Source: Bacillota bacterium (GTDB lineage Bacteria; Bacillota; Bacilli; Paenibacillales; NBRC-103111). From it: a stretch of DNA of 64,000 nt. The first letter of the stretch is position 1. Each line of letters starts with the position of its first letter. The notes under the pieces are model-generated. The model was not told the origin of the DNA. It did no database searches and worked only from the letters and a program-made list of their open reading frames with translations. Below, in pieces: positions 11,040 through 20,708 of this stretch. Position numbers and translations under genes: made by a program. The stretch spans positions 1-64,000 of the forward strand of contig JAEWIS010000018.1 in the NCBI GenBank assembly GCA_023386955.1. Direction: 5' to 3'.

Positions 11040-11978
11040 TTAGTCTTCGAAGCTGTACAGCGGCGTGCTCAGGTAGCGCTCGCCATTGGAAGGCAGAACC
11101 GCAATGACACGTTTGCCCTTGCCCAGTTGTTTAGCAACCTGCAATGCGGCGAAGATGGCAGCACCGGAGGAAATACCGCCCAGGATACCCTCTTCCTTGG
11201 CTACGCGGCGGGAGGTTTCGAAGGCGTCGTCATTATCTACGGGAATGATTTGATCATAAATTTCGGTATTCAGGATATCCGGCACAAAACCTGCGCCGAT
11301 GCCTTGAATCTTGTGGGGGCCTGGTTTGCCGCCGGACAGCACCGGGGACGCGCTGGGCTCTACGGCAATAATCTTGATGCCCGGGAAGTTCTGTTGCAGC
11401 ACTTGACCTGTACCTGTAATGGTGCCGCCTGTGCCGATGCCTGCCACGAAGGCATCCAGCTTGCCGTCGAAGCTCTTGATGGCTTCCACGATTTCTGGAC
11501 CGGTGGTTTCCAGGTGGACCTTAACATTGGCCGGATTCTTAAATTGTTGGGGAATAAAATAGGACGGATTCTCTGCAGCCAGCTCCTCGGCTTTACGGAT
11601 GGCGCCCTTCATGCCTTCGGCTCCGGGAGTCAGCACCAATTGGGCGCCATAAGCGCGCAGCAGGTTGCGGCGTTCCAGGGACATGGTCTCCGGCATAACC
11701 AGAATGGCCTTGTAGCCCTTGGCTGCGGCCACCATGGCCAAGCCGATGCCGGTGTTGCCCGAAGTCGGTTCCACAATAGTATCACCGGGCTTCAGCTTGC
11801 CTTCCTTCTCGGCAACCTCCACCATGCTGATGGCAATCCGATCCTTTACGCTGGAGCCGGGGTTTTGGTATTCCAGCTTCACATAGATTTCCGCGCTGTC
11901 TTCGGGAACAACCCTGTTTAGACGTACAAGCGGTGTATCGCCGATCAAATCCGTGATATTCTGAACCAACTTCGCCAT
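11040..11978 (-). CDS. cysK: cysteine synthase (O-acetylserine sulfhydrylase)
   Basis: PLP enzyme making L-cysteine from O-acetylserine and sulfide. The PLP lysine lies in [11 protein letters not shown] (about 43), the substrate loop is [13 protein letters not shown] (about 68-80), and the phosphate-binding loop is [12 protein letters not shown] (about 175-186). Length is 312 residues from the ATG at 11978, which has AGGAGGG 8 nt upstream; the in-frame TTG two codons earlier is too close to that site. It has its own consensus promoter. Synteny matches cysK before pabB in B. subtilis. Confidence 0.96.
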   Translation of the reverse strand: MAKLVQNITDLIGDTPLVRLNRVVPEDSAEIYVKLEYQNPGSSVKDRIAISMVEVAEKEGKLKPGDTIVEPTSGNTGIGLAMVAAAKGYKAILVMPETMSLERRNLLRAYGAQLVLTPGAEGMKGAIRKAEELAAENPSYFIPQQFKNPANVKVHLETTGPEIVEAIKSFDGKLDAFVAGIGTGGTITGTGQVLQQNFPGIKIIAVEPSASPVLSGGKPGPHKIQGIGAGFVPDILNTEIYDQIIPVDNDDAFETSRRVAKEEGILGGISSGAAIFAALQVAKQLGKGKRVIAVLPSNGERYLSTPLYSFED

Positions 11979-12041
11979 GTCCAAATCCCTCCTGAAATTG
12001 TATGGATATTCCGAGTAATCTACTAGGTATTATCTGTCTAC

Positions 12042-12070
12042 ATATTATCAAGCCAGGCTCAAATTGTCAA
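12042..12070 (-). promoter_or_regulatory. sigma-A promoter of cysK
   Basis: Minus strand: perfect -35 TTGACA (12065-12070), 17-nt spacer, -10 TAATAT (12042-12047). The following 30 nt contain ATACC and GGAAT elements around position 12010-12035 that loosely resemble CymR-type cysteine-regulon operators; that part is a weak inference. Confidence 0.75.
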
Positions 12071-12151
12071 CTGGATTTCTTGAGAAAACACCAAACTGAA
12101 AAAATCTATGTATTTTCACTCTCAATGATATCCCAAAACAGGCTGGAAACC

Positions 12152-12197
12152 AAAAAAGGACTCTCCCCGGCTCAAAGAGCCAGTTCGGAGTCCTCAA
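12152..12197 (-). terminator. terminator overlapping the 3' end of the foldase gene
   Basis: Minus-strand arms GGACTC and GAGTCC enclose an inner GGCTC/GAGCC hairpin and are followed by TTTTTTGG. The hairpin contains the last codons and the TGA stop of the upstream gene, so termination structure and stop codon are superimposed. Confidence 0.85.
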
Positions 12198-13110
12198 TTT
12201 CGGCTTTGTATTTCACCCGCAGGGTCTGGGTGATGTCTGCAAGCGGCGGAGCCTTTTGGAGAGCCAATATCCGGTGCACGTTGGCATTGATCTCCTCCGG
12301 GGTTCCCTTGCTGACGTCTTTTTTGTCCTTCAGCCTGATGACTGTATAACCCTCTGCGGTTTTGATGGGGCCGGAGATATCTCCTACCTTCATCTTCCGC
12401 GCTGCCTTCAGCAGCTCCTGGGGAATAAACGGGTCATTGTCCTCCAGCCAGCCCAGATCCCCTCCGTCCGACGAGGTGGAGGTGTCCAGCGAACGCTCTT
12501 TGGCCAGGAGCCCAAAATCCTTGCCGGAGCGCGCCAGCTCCAGCGTCCGTTTGGCCTGGTCCTCCGTCTGGCTGACGATTTTCTGGATGCGCAGTTGGGA
12601 GGAGACAGCAAACTCTTCCGGGTGCTCCTTAATGTACTGATTAATCTCTTGATTGCTTACGGTAACCGCCGCCGTTGCGATTTTCTCCAAGATCAGCTTA
12701 TAGTATACATCCTCACGGATGTCCTCCTTGGACATACCCAGCTGGCTTTTCATGGAGTCGTAAAAGTGCTCCTCGCTATCATAGCCTTGGCTCATCCGGG
12801 TTAGCTCCGCGTCCAGCTCTTCCCGGCTGATCTTGATTTTCTGCTCCTCCGCCTCCAGCCGAAGAACCTCCCGGTCCAACAGTTGGTTGAGCAGCTCCAA
12901 CCCATACTTCTGAAGCAGCTGCTGCTCCAGGATGCTCAGCTTGAACTCTTTGCTGCCGACTTTGGCCACCACCCGGTCTCCCGCGGCCGGGTCACCCGGA
13001 ACTCCTTCGTCGCTGCCGGCCGCTCCATCCTTCACCAGCAAAATGCCAAGTACCAGCACCGTTGCCCCGAGACAGCCGACGAGCCCCCATAACAGCTTGA
13101 TGTTTCTCAT
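12172..13110 (-). CDS. membrane-anchored peptidyl-prolyl isomerase, parvulin type (YacD-like)
   Basis: Probably an extracytoplasmic foldase acting on secreted proteins. An uncleaved N-terminal membrane anchor or signal (about 5-27) has no lipobox cysteine. A SurA/trigger-type helical region (about 45-175) is followed by one parvulin domain (about 170-275): SQLRIQKIVSQTEDQA, LLAKERSLDTS, GGDLGWLEDND and IKTAEGYTVIRLKDK. The 312-residue length and position between hslO and cysK match YacD of B. subtilis, a PrsA relative. The client proteins are not known. Confidence 0.85.
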   Translation of the reverse strand: MRNIKLLWGLVGCLGATVLVLGILLVKDGAAGSDEGVPGDPAAGDRVVAKVGSKEFKLSILEQQLLQKYGLELLNQLLDREVLRLEAEEQKIKISREELDAELTRMSQGYDSEEHFYDSMKSQLGMSKEDIREDVYYKLILEKIATAAVTVSNQEINQYIKEHPEEFAVSSQLRIQKIVSQTEDQAKRTLELARSGKDFGLLAKERSLDTSTSSDGGDLGWLEDNDPFIPQELLKAARKMKVGDISGPIKTAEGYTVIRLKDKKDVSKGTPEEINANVHRILALQKAPPLADITQTLRVKYKAEIEDSELAL

Positions 13111-13199
13111 CCCATTACTCCTCTTTACATCCCACGGTGGCCCTTCAAAGTCCCGGATGTCTTTCTGTCTTAAGCTCTTGTCTTCGGCTGTCGTGCTTT

Positions 13200-14090
13200 T
13201 TAATTATTCCCCGCGCTTCTGATCCGCTCGATTACGCCGCGCAGCTCCGGCTCCGGAAACAAATACGCTTCATTGCAGTAGTGGCACTTCAGCTCCACTT
13301 GCCCGTCTTCCTCCACCAGGCGCTCCAGTTCCTCTGCACCCAGGCTGATGAGAGTGCCCATAACCTTATCCCGGGAGCACTTGCAGGTAAGGGATAGCTC
13401 CATGGTATCCAGTATGCGGACGGTGCCCAGGACCGTTGCCAGAATTTCATCCAGCTCCAATCCTTGCTCCAGCAAGCTGGTAATGGGAGGCAGTGCCGAA
13501 AGCTTATCTTCAATTTCGCCAATTTCCTCGTCGGACAAGCCGGGAAGAAGCTGGATGATGAAGCCTCCTGCGGCCTTTACCTTATAGTCACCCTTGCCGA
13601 ACAACACACCCAGTGCTACAGCTGAGGGCGTTTGCTCCGACTTGGCGAAGTAATAGGTGAAGTCCTCCGCCAGCTCGCCGGAAATAATAGGCACGCTGCC
13701 CTGGTAGGGCTCCTTCAAGCCCAGATCCTTCGTTACATACAAAAAACCATCCGTTCCTACAGCCGCTGCAACATCAAGCTTGCCTACGGCATTGGGACCT
13801 ACATCCACCTGCGGTTCGTCAACATACCCCCTGACTTCCCCCCGGGCGTTGGCATCTACTACGATCTGGCCGATGGGTCCTCCACCCTTGACTTGTATAA
13901 CCAGCCTTTCCTCTCCCTTGAGCATAGCGCCCATCATGGCAGATGCGGTGATGGTCCGTCCCAAAGCGGCTACTGCTGTTGGGGAGGCCTGGTGCCGCTC
14001 CTTCCATTCCTCTACGATTTGCGTTGTTTTGGCTGCAAAGGCGCGAACCTGCCCGTTCCAGGCAGTCGCCCTGATCAATACGTTGTCCAT
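13200..14090 (-). CDS. hslO: redox-regulated chaperonin Hsp33
   Basis: Holding chaperone activated by oxidation. The C-terminal zinc centre is intact: CKC near residue 237 and CHYC near 270, the four cysteines that bind zinc when reduced and form disulfides under stress. The core domain is typical (IRATAWNGQVRAFAAKTT, GALGRTITASAMM-like segment, GPIGQIVVDANARGEVRGYV). The 296-residue length is normal. It lies between coaX and the parvulin gene as yacC does in B. subtilis. No clear terminator separates it from the next gene downstream. Confidence 0.95.
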   Translation of the reverse strand: MDNVLIRATAWNGQVRAFAAKTTQIVEEWKERHQASPTAVAALGRTITASAMMGAMLKGEERLVIQVKGGGPIGQIVVDANARGEVRGYVDEPQVDVGPNAVGKLDVAAAVGTDGFLYVTKDLGLKEPYQGSVPIISGELAEDFTYYFAKSEQTPSAVALGVLFGKGDYKVKAAGGFIIQLLPGLSDEEIGEIEDKLSALPPITSLLEQGLELDEILATVLGTVRILDTMELSLTCKCSRDKVMGTLISLGAEELERLVEEDGQVELKCHYCNEAYLFPEPELRGVIERIRSAGNN

Positions 14091-14102
14091 GATACCTCCT
14101 AA

Positions 14103-14140
14103 GGGCTTTCCCGTAAGGGAAAGCCTGCATCGTAAGCATA
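14103..14140. repeat. dispersed hairpin repeat, single copy
   Basis: A perfect 9-bp stem GGCTTTCCC / GGGAAAGCC with loop GTAA (14104-14125), followed by GCATCGTAAGC. The same tail and a near-identical hairpin occur in the tandem repeat at 56862-57023, so this is a dispersed family. It lies in the coaX-hslO gap and has no T-run. Confidence 0.7.
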
Positions 14141-14908
14141 CTAAGGGCGATTGCGCTCGTAAATAAGCTGCAAGCCCTGTAATGTGAGAATGGAGTTGAT
14201 AACTTCAATGCTGCGGGATTCCTTGGCGATCAGCTCCGCCATCCCGCCGGTTGCCACCACAGTGGGTTTGGTGCCGAACTCCTCTTTAATCCGTTGGACA
14301 ATTCCGTCCACCTGGCCAGCGTAGCCGAAAATGATGCCTGCCTGCATGGATGTAACGGTGTTACGCCCTACGGTGCTTTTGGGTTTCACCAGCTCAATGC
14401 GGGGCAGCTTGGCGGCCCGTTGATATAGAGCTTCGGTAGAGATGCCGATGCCGGGGGCAATGGCGCCTCCGATATATTGGGCTTTTTCGTCGATATAGCA
14501 GAAGGTTGTGGCGGTGCCGAAGTCTACGATAATAAGCGGAGGTCCGTACAGCTCCAACGCCGCCACGGCATTCACGATCCGGTCGGCGCCCACCTCCCGG
14601 GGATTCTCATAACGGACGCTTAATCCGGTCTTAATGCCGGGACCTACGATAACAGGCTCACGGCCGATATACTTGCGGCACATGCTCTCCAGGGCAAACA
14701 TAAGCGGCGGCACCACAGAGGAAATAATCACTCCCTCCACCGATTCCAGCACCATCCCCTTGTGGGCGAATAAGCTGAACAGCGTCAAACCGTATTCATC
14801 CGCCGTCGCCTGGCGGTTGGTGCTGATCCGCCAGTTTTGCACCAGGGTTTTGCCCTCGAAGAGCCCCAGCACGATATTGGTGTTGCCTACGTCCACAACC
14901 AGAATCAT
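14141..14908 (-). CDS. coaX: type III pantothenate kinase
   Basis: First step of coenzyme A synthesis: pantothenate to 4'-phosphopantothenate. ASKHA fold. The N-terminal phosphate loop is [14 protein letters not shown] (about 5-18), the ATP-site [11 protein letters not shown] is near 108, [11 protein letters not shown] is near 125 and [11 protein letters not shown] is near 145. The 255-residue length fits CoaX. AAAGGAAGG lies 10 nt before the ATG and overlaps the nadC end. Same place as yacB/coaX in B. subtilis, downstream of ftsH with the nad genes inserted between. Confidence 0.95.
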   Translation of the reverse strand: MILVVDVGNTNIVLGLFEGKTLVQNWRISTNRQATADEYGLTLFSLFAHKGMVLESVEGVIISSVVPPLMFALESMCRKYIGREPVIVGPGIKTGLSVRYENPREVGADRIVNAVAALELYGPPLIIVDFGTATTFCYIDEKAQYIGGAIAPGIGISTEALYQRAAKLPRIELVKPKSTVGRNTVTSMQAGIIFGYAGQVDGIVQRIKEEFGTKPTVVATGGMAELIAKESRSIEVINSILTLQGLQLIYERNRP

Positions 14909-14913
14909 GGGGG

Positions 14914-15780
14914 TTAAGCCTTCCTTTCATTCAAATCCAGGCTGATATCCAGCGCTTGCACCGAATAGGTCAGCCGGCCTACGGAAATCACATCCACGCC
15001 GGTCTCGGCAATGCCGCGGATCGTGGACAAATTCACATTCCCGGAGGCCTCTACCAGAATATGCGGCTTATTCGCTTTCAGAATGCCTACAGCCTGGCTC
15101 ATGTCCGCCGGTTTCATATTATCCAGCATAATGATGTCCGCATTCGCGGCCATGGCTTCCTCCAGCTGCGCAAAACCCTCCACTTCCACCTCGATCTTCA
15201 TGGTATGGGGAATCTGGCTTCTTGCTGCAGCCACCGCTTGGGTAATACCGCCGGCACCTTTAATATGGTTGTCCTTGATCATAACCGCATCGTACAGCCC
15301 GAAGCGGTGGTTATGTCCGCCGCCGACCCGCACTGCATATTTTTCCAGCGTCCGGTGTCCAGGGGTAGTCTTGCGGGTATCCACCAATCTGGTCGGCAGC
15401 CCGTCCAAGACATCCACATACTCGCGGGTGCGGGTGGCAATGCCGGACAGACGCTGCATGAGGTTTAAGGCAAGGCGCTCTCCCAACAGAATGCTGCGGA
15501 TGCTGCCATGAACCTCTGCCAGAACCGTACCCTTCACAATCCGTTCCCCGTCCTGCCGCACAGCACGGAAGGATAAGGAGGGATCCACCACGCGGAAAAC
15601 CGCCTCGGCCACAGGGATGCCTGCCAGAATGCCGTCTTCCTTCACATGGATGATGCCCAAACCCTGACGATCCTCGGGGATGGTGGTCATTGTCGTAATA
15701 TCTCCGGAGCCGATATCCTCCTCCAGCCATAAACGAATCTGGCCTTCCAGGGCCCGTATATTCAAGAAAGGGTTAGACAT
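14914..15780 (-). CDS. nadC: nicotinate-nucleotide pyrophosphorylase (quinolinate phosphoribosyltransferase)
   Basis: Joins quinolinate and PRPP to nicotinate mononucleotide with CO2 release. Substrate-binding motifs are seen: [24 protein letters not shown] (about 138-151) and [10 protein letters not shown]; the C-terminal barrel contains [14 protein letters not shown] and EASGN. Length is 288 residues. The start overlaps the nadB stop by 8 nt. Last step of the nadA-nadB-nadC operon of de novo NAD synthesis. Confidence 0.96.
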   Translation of the reverse strand: MSNPFLNIRALEGQIRLWLEEDIGSGDITTMTTIPEDRQGLGIIHVKEDGILAGIPVAEAVFRVVDPSLSFRAVRQDGERIVKGTVLAEVHGSIRSILLGERLALNLMQRLSGIATRTREYVDVLDGLPTRLVDTRKTTPGHRTLEKYAVRVGGGHNHRFGLYDAVMIKDNHIKGAGGITQAVAAARSQIPHTMKIEVEVEGFAQLEEAMAANADIIMLDNMKPADMSQAVGILKANKPHILVEASGNVNLSTIRGIAETGVDVISVGRLTYSVQALDISLDLNERKA

Positions 15781-17386
15781 CGGATATTCTCTCCTCTATT
15801 ACGCCTTTTTCACGGTTGAACACCACATGCTTGCGCCATACCAGATCGTCCCGCTCGGGGAAATCATCCCGGTAATGACCGCCTCTGCTTTCCTCACGGA
15901 TTTCTGCCGCACGGGTAATCAGGAGTGCGCAGGTCAGCATATTGGCGAATTCCAGCTCCTCCCGCTTGGTCAAGGCCGAGTCGAAGATGGGCATCTGCCG
16001 CTTCAGCTCCTCGTAGCCCTTCTGCAGGCCTTTGGCATTACGCTTCAAACCGGCGTAACGAACCAGGATTTTCTGAAGCTTAAGACGCTTCTCCACAATT
16101 GCCTGATGGACAGGCTCCTTGCGCTGAAGGTTCTCCAGCTCCTGCGGAAGAGAAGCCTTGTCCCTAAGCTGCAGCACCTTGCCCACAATCCGCCGTCCGA
16201 ATACAATGGCCTCGGACAGGCTGTTGCTGGCCAAGCGATTGGCTCCATGCACACCGGTAGAGGAAACCTCGCCGCAGGCAAACAGCCGCTTAAGGGTAGT
16301 TTCTCCAAAGAGATCCGTTTCCACCCCGCCCATCATATAGTGGGCTGCAGGCGCTACGGGAATCCAGTCTGTGGCCAGATCCAAGCCAAATTGCATACAG
16401 GTTTCATATATAGTGGGAAAACGGTTTTTGACCATTTCCGCAGATTCATGGGTAATGTCCAGATAAACAAAGGTGGATTTGGTAAGCTCCATCTCACTGA
16501 CAATCGCCCGGGCAACAATGTCCCGGGGAGCCAGCTCCAGCTGGGGGTGGTATTTCTCCATAAAACGCTCGCCGCGGATATTCCGAAGCACAGCGCCTTC
16601 GCCGCGGACCGCTTCCGAGATCAGGAACCGGGGAGCACCGGGGTAACATAGAGAGGTGGGATGAAATTGGATGAATTCCACGTCACGTACGGAAGCCCCC
16701 GCACGGTAGGCAATAGCCATGCCGTCACTGGTGGCCACGTCGGGATTGGTTGTATAGCGGTAAAGCTGGCCTGCACCGCCGGAGCACAGCACGGTGGCGG
16801 AACCATGGACGATAACCTTCTCCCCGCTGGGTTTGATAACCAGGGCACCGCAGCATTCGCCTTGGTTGGTAATCAGGTCGACGACAAAATGATCATGCCA
16901 TATTTCGATATTGGGATGCTTCAAGGCCTTCTCCGACAGCGCACGGACAATCTCGGCCCCGGTTGCGTCACCGTGGGCATGGAGGATACGCCGCATGCTG
17001 TGGGCCCCTTCCTGGGTCAGAGCCAGCTCACCGTTCTCCAGATCAAACTGGGTCCCCAGTTTAATTAGATCCCGGACGCCCTCAGGCCCCTCCTGAACCA
17101 GCACATCCACGGCCGCATGGTCACAAAGGCCTGCTCCGGCAATCAGCGTGTCTTGACGGTGGTACGCAAAGGAGTCCTCATCGGAAATTACAGCCGCGAT
17201 GCCACCCTGAGCATAGCGGGTATTGCTCTCGGTGAGCGCCTTCTTGGTGATCATCAGCACCTTGCGCTCCTTTGCCGCCTTGATGGCGGCGAACAAGCCG
17301 GCAATGCCGGCTCCGATGATAATCACATCCGTCTCCACACGGGGTAACTGGTTCACATCCACATCCATCAAATAACGGGGGATCAT
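15773..17386 (-). CDS. nadB: L-aspartate oxidase
   Basis: FAD flavoprotein oxidising L-aspartate to iminoaspartate, which NadA consumes. Rossmann FAD motif VIIIGAGIAGLFAAI is near residue 22, followed by TRYAQGGIAAV, HPTSL, the active-site MMGGVETD and ACGEVSSTGVHGANRLASNSL near 355. The C-terminal helical domain contains MLTCALLITRAAEIREESRGGHYR. I start at ATG 17386 with AGGTGA 6 nt upstream; a GTG three codons earlier (17395) is the alternative. Succinate dehydrogenase flavoproteins are related, but the operon settles the call. Confidence 0.95.
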   Translation of the reverse strand: MIPRYLMDVDVNQLPRVETDVIIIGAGIAGLFAAIKAAKERKVLMITKKALTESNTRYAQGGIAAVISDEDSFAYHRQDTLIAGAGLCDHAAVDVLVQEGPEGVRDLIKLGTQFDLENGELALTQEGAHSMRRILHAHGDATGAEIVRALSEKALKHPNIEIWHDHFVVDLITNQGECCGALVIKPSGEKVIVHGSATVLCSGGAGQLYRYTTNPDVATSDGMAIAYRAGASVRDVEFIQFHPTSLCYPGAPRFLISEAVRGEGAVLRNIRGERFMEKYHPQLELAPRDIVARAIVSEMELTKSTFVYLDITHESAEMVKNRFPTIYETCMQFGLDLATDWIPVAPAAHYMMGGVETDLFGETTLKRLFACGEVSSTGVHGANRLASNSLSEAIVFGRRIVGKVLQLRDKASLPQELENLQRKEPVHQAIVEKRLKLQKILVRYAGLKRNAKGLQKGYEELKRQMPIFDSALTKREELEFANMLTCALLITRAAEIREESRGGHYRDDFPERDDLVWRKHVVFNREKGVIEERISDV

Positions 17387-17414
17387 CTTTTTCACCTGTC
17401 TCTAACAAGGAAGT

Positions 17415-17445
17415 AGCGCATGCTACTTAACCAGTAGCATGCGCT
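17415..17445 (-). other. perfect 13-bp hairpin over the nadA stop codon
   Basis: The arms AGCGCATGCTACT (17415-17427 and 17433-17445) are perfectly complementary around a 5-nt loop. On the minus strand the hairpin covers the last codons and the TAG stop of nadA and ends about 30 nt before nadB. No T-run follows, so it is not a standard terminator; it may stabilise or process the nad mRNA. Confidence 0.75.
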
Positions 17446-18361
17446 CTAATGACAATCGTGCTTGATCAGCAATATGAGGCGGAACATAAATCTGAGGCGA
17501 AAGTGTCTCCAGACATTTGGCGACCTTCTTCAGATTGTTCACCTTCATGTTGGGGCATACCAGATATTTGGTTGCGAAATGAAAGGTTTTGTGGGGGCTG
17601 TCCAGACGCAGCTGATAGCCCGTCCCATCCTCGGTGCCCACAATGAACTCCTGGCAGTCGGATTCCTTGCAATACTTGATAATAGCTGTGGTGCTGCCCA
17701 CAAAATCCCCCAGCTTGACCACTTCCGGCCTGCACTCGGGGTGAACCACGAACTGGGCGTTAGGGTGTTGGGCTCTCATTTCCTCTACGTCCCGGACAGT
17801 CAGCATATCATGGGTGTTGCAGTAGCCCTCCCAGATAATCAGCTTCTTGTCCGTATGCTTCTGTACATAATCGCCCAGGTTCTTGTCGGGCACCCAGATC
17901 ACTTCATCCGCGTCCACGGATTCAATCACCTTAATGGCATTGGCGGAGGTACAGCAAATATCCGTTTCGGCCTTCACCTCTGCGGACGTGTTGATATACG
18001 CCACCACCTTGGCGTTGGGATGCTGGGCCTTGAGCTTCTTCAGCCCGTCCACATTGACCATATCGGCCATGGGACAGCCTGCCCGTTCGTCAGGAATAAT
18101 AACGGTTTTGTTAGGAGCCAAAATTTTGGCGGATTCCCCCATAAAATGAACGCCGCAGAACACAATGACGTCCGCGTCGGTAGAGGCGGCCTTCTGCGCC
18201 AGCAGGAAGGAATCGCCCCGGAAATCGGCAATTTCTTGTATCTCATCCCGTTGGTAATAGTGGGCAAGAATAATCGCGTTGCGCTCCTTCTTCAATTGAA
18301 GAATGCGCTCCTTCAAGAGCCGGTCCTGCTCAGCTTTGTGTGCACGGGCCAGAGCTTCCAT
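17423..18361 (-). CDS. nadA: quinolinate synthase
   Basis: [4Fe-4S] enzyme condensing iminoaspartate with dihydroxyacetone phosphate. Three cysteine sites expected to hold the cluster are visible: FCGVHFMGES, HPECRPEV and LVCPNMK. Substrate residues sit in AHYYQRDEIQEIAD and GCPMADM. I start at ATG 18361 because AAGGAGG lies 12 nt upstream; the frame opening at 18385 would run through that site. The 312-residue length is normal. First gene of the nadABC operon. Confidence 0.95.
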   Translation of the reverse strand: MEALARAHKAEQDRLLKERILQLKKERNAIILAHYYQRDEIQEIADFRGDSFLLAQKAASTDADVIVFCGVHFMGESAKILAPNKTVIIPDERAGCPMADMVNVDGLKKLKAQHPNAKVVAYINTSAEVKAETDICCTSANAIKVIESVDADEVIWVPDKNLGDYVQKHTDKKLIIWEGYCNTHDMLTVRDVEEMRAQHPNAQFVVHPECRPEVVKLGDFVGSTTAIIKYCKESDCQEFIVGTEDGTGYQLRLDSPHKTFHFATKYLVCPNMKVNNLKKVAKCLETLSPQIYVPPHIADQARLSLERMLLVK

Positions 18362-18461
18362 CGTATTGAAAGACCTCCTTCGCATGTTGCCTGCACTGGT
18401 GCTGGAGATAGAAAGACGGACAAGAGCAACCGCAGCATGAGTGGCTATACGCCTAAGAATA

Positions 18462-18500
18462 GTTTACACCTACTGTACACAACCGCATTCCGCGTGTCAA
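18462..18500 (-). promoter_or_regulatory. nadA promoter with candidate NAD-repressor operator
   Basis: Minus strand: -35 TTGACA (18495-18500), 17-nt spacer, -10 TACAGT (18472-18477). A 19-nt segment over the -10 (18462-18480) repeats GTGTA in the form GTGTACAGTAGGTGTAAAC. Bacillota nad operons are often repressed by NiaR (YrxA); the assignment here is inference from position only. Confidence 0.6.
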
Positions 18501-18554
18501 TGTGAAACTGGACTTATTCCGGGACAAAAATTTCCACCGGAAAACCGTCCCAAA

Positions 18555-18585
18555 CAAAAACCGGCAGCCTGTGGAGGCTGCCGGT
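18555..18585 (-). terminator. terminator of ftsH
   Basis: Perfect 11-bp stem ACCGGCAGCCT / AGGCTGCCGGT with a CCAC loop, followed by TTTTTG on the minus strand, 8 nt after the ftsH stop. Confidence 0.95.
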
Positions 18586-18592
18586 CAGTCCT

Positions 18593-20569
18593 TTATTCCT
18601 TAGGCGGTTCCCCGTCATCCAGAACCGGCTTGATGGGAGCATTTTCTTTCTCTTCCGGCTGCTTCTGAATGTTGATCTTCAGATCAGGATTCTCCGAAGC
18701 AGGCGTTGAGCTGCCGCTGTCCGGAGCGGCAGCCAGATGGCCTTGCTCGATCAACTGGATAATATCGTCCTTGTCAAGAGTCTCCTTATTGAGCAGGGTC
18801 TGGGCAATCAGATGCACCTTATCCGCATGCTCGTTAAGAATTTCCTTGGCCCGGGCGTAACACCGCATTACAAGGCTGCGAATTTCCAGGTCAATTTCGT
18901 AAGCGATGGCGTCGCTGTAGTTCTGCTCATGGCCCAAATCCCGGCCCAGGAAAACCTGGCCGCCTTGGGTGTGGCCGAACTGCATCGGCCCAAGCTTATC
19001 GCTCATGCCGTAATCAACAATCATCCTGCGGGCGATTTCTGTGGATTTGCGGAAGTCATCATAGGCTCCGGTACCGATTTCGCCGATAAACAGCTCCTCA
19101 GACACCCGTCCGCCCAACAGGCCCGTGATTTGGTCAAGCAGCTCCGCTTTGGTGACTACCAGCGGATCTTCCGCATCCTTCGGCAGCATCATAACATAGC
19201 CGCCGGCGCGTCCGCGGGGAACGATGGTCACCTTGTGGATCATCTGGGCATTCCGTTCGAAATACCCGATAATGGCATGGCCGGCTTCGTGATAAGCAAC
19301 GGTTTTCTTATCCCGCTCGCTGATCACTCTGCTCTTCTTCTGGGTACCGACAATCACCCGGTCGAAGGCTTCATCCACCTCGGACATGGAGATGTCCTTG
19401 CGGTTACGTCTTGCCGCGATCAAGGCGGCTTCGTTCAGCAGGTTCTCCAGATCCGCACCGGTAAAGCCGGTGGTATAGCGGGCCAGGGAATCCAGCCTCA
19501 CATCCTTGTTCAGCGGCTTGTTGCGGGCATGCACCTTCAGCACCGCTTCGCGGCCCTTCACATCCGGACGGTCAACGGTGATCTGGCGGTCAAACCGGCC
19601 GGGACGCAGAAGCGCCGGGTCCAGAATGTCCGGACGGTTGGTGGCGGCCACGATAATAATGCCTTCATTGGCACCGAAGCCGTCCATCTCGACCAGCAAC
19701 TGGTTCAGGGTTTGCTCACGCTCGTCATGACCGCCGCCCAGGCCTGCGCCCCGCTGGCGTCCGACAGCGTCAATTTCGTCGATGAAGATAATACAAGGCG
19801 CGTTCTTCTTGGCATTCTCGAACAGGTCGCGGACACGGGATGCGCCGACACCGACGAACATTTCCACAAAGTCCGAACCGCTGATGCTGAAGAACGGCAC
19901 GCCTGCCTCGCCGGCAACCGCTCTGGCAAGAAGGGTTTTACCTGTACCCGGAGGGCCGACCAGAAGCACACCCTTAGGAATACGGGCGCCTACTGCGGCG
20001 AACTTGCGGGGGTCCTTCAGGAACTCAACCACCTCAACCAGTTCCTGCTTCTCCTCATCTGCCCCGGCCACATCCTCAAACGTGACCTTCTTCTTCTCTT
20101 CATTATAAAGGCGCGCCCGGCTTTTGCCGAAATTCATGACCTTGCCGCCGCCACCCTGAGCTTGATTCATCAGGAAGAAGAAAAGAATGAAGATGATGAC
20201 GAACGGGATGATGGAGGTCAGAAAGGAAATCCAGATGCTGTCGCCTTCCATCTTCAGATGCTCTTCGTCAATACCGCTTTGCTCCACCAGCTCAATCACG
20301 CGGTCGCTTAAGGGAGCGCGGGTTTTGAACTGTTTGCCGTCTTCATACTGGCCTCTGATCAAGTACGTGATGCCATCCGGCTTCATCGTAATTGACTTAA
20401 TTTTATTGCCTGTTGCATTAGGCTTCGCCGTATCTTCCAGCTGCTGACGGAACTGACTGTAGTGAATGGTCTGCTCCAATTCATTCTGCGAGCTGATAAA
20501 GCGGACGATCCCGATCACAACCAAAAAGATTAGTAAATAAAATCCTGTATTGCGGAGGATCCGATTCAT
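18593..20569 (-). CDS. ftsH: ATP-dependent zinc metalloprotease FtsH
   Basis: Membrane-bound AAA protease for quality control of membrane and regulatory proteins. Two transmembrane helices (about 5-23 and 110-130) flank an extracytoplasmic domain. The AAA domain has Walker A GPPGTGKT (about 208), Walker [13 protein letters not shown] and the SRH segment [20 protein letters not shown]. The zinc-protease motif HEAGH is near 426. The C-terminal tail is acidic and proline-rich. The 658-residue length is usual. GAGGAGG precedes the ATG. Standing order hpt-ftsH matches B. subtilis. Confidence 0.97.
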   Translation of the reverse strand: MNRILRNTGFYLLIFLVVIGIVRFISSQNELEQTIHYSQFRQQLEDTAKPNATGNKIKSITMKPDGITYLIRGQYEDGKQFKTRAPLSDRVIELVEQSGIDEEHLKMEGDSIWISFLTSIIPFVIIFILFFFLMNQAQGGGGKVMNFGKSRARLYNEEKKKVTFEDVAGADEEKQELVEVVEFLKDPRKFAAVGARIPKGVLLVGPPGTGKTLLARAVAGEAGVPFFSISGSDFVEMFVGVGASRVRDLFENAKKNAPCIIFIDEIDAVGRQRGAGLGGGHDEREQTLNQLLVEMDGFGANEGIIIVAATNRPDILDPALLRPGRFDRQITVDRPDVKGREAVLKVHARNKPLNKDVRLDSLARYTTGFTGADLENLLNEAALIAARRNRKDISMSEVDEAFDRVIVGTQKKSRVISERDKKTVAYHEAGHAIIGYFERNAQMIHKVTIVPRGRAGGYVMMLPKDAEDPLVVTKAELLDQITGLLGGRVSEELFIGEIGTGAYDDFRKSTEIARRMIVDYGMSDKLGPMQFGHTQGGQVFLGRDLGHEQNYSDAIAYEIDLEIRSLVMRCYARAKEILNEHADKVHLIAQTLLNKETLDKDDIIQLIEQGHLAAAPDSGSSTPASENPDLKINIQKQPEEKENAPIKPVLDDGEPPKE

Positions 20570-20602
20570 CCCCTACCTCCTCTCATGCGGCACACTTGTT
20601 TT

Positions 20603-20632
20603 ATTTTACCACAGCAAGACTTTCTATCACAA
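20603..20632 (-). promoter_or_regulatory. candidate ftsH promoter
   Basis: Minus strand: -35 TTGTGA (20627-20632), 18-nt spacer, -10 TAAAAT (20603-20608), about 34 nt before the ftsH start. Confidence 0.5.
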
Positions 20633-20708
20633 CCGAACCCTAACAGTACCCTGCTGCCATTTAACGGCAAGGATTATGTGATCTTAAGGGCAGGCCCGGG
20701 AGGATGCA

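Noticed and set aside
18737..20311. 524-codon plus-strand frame opposite ftsH
   Set aside because: Antisense to a certain gene with no recognisable protein features.
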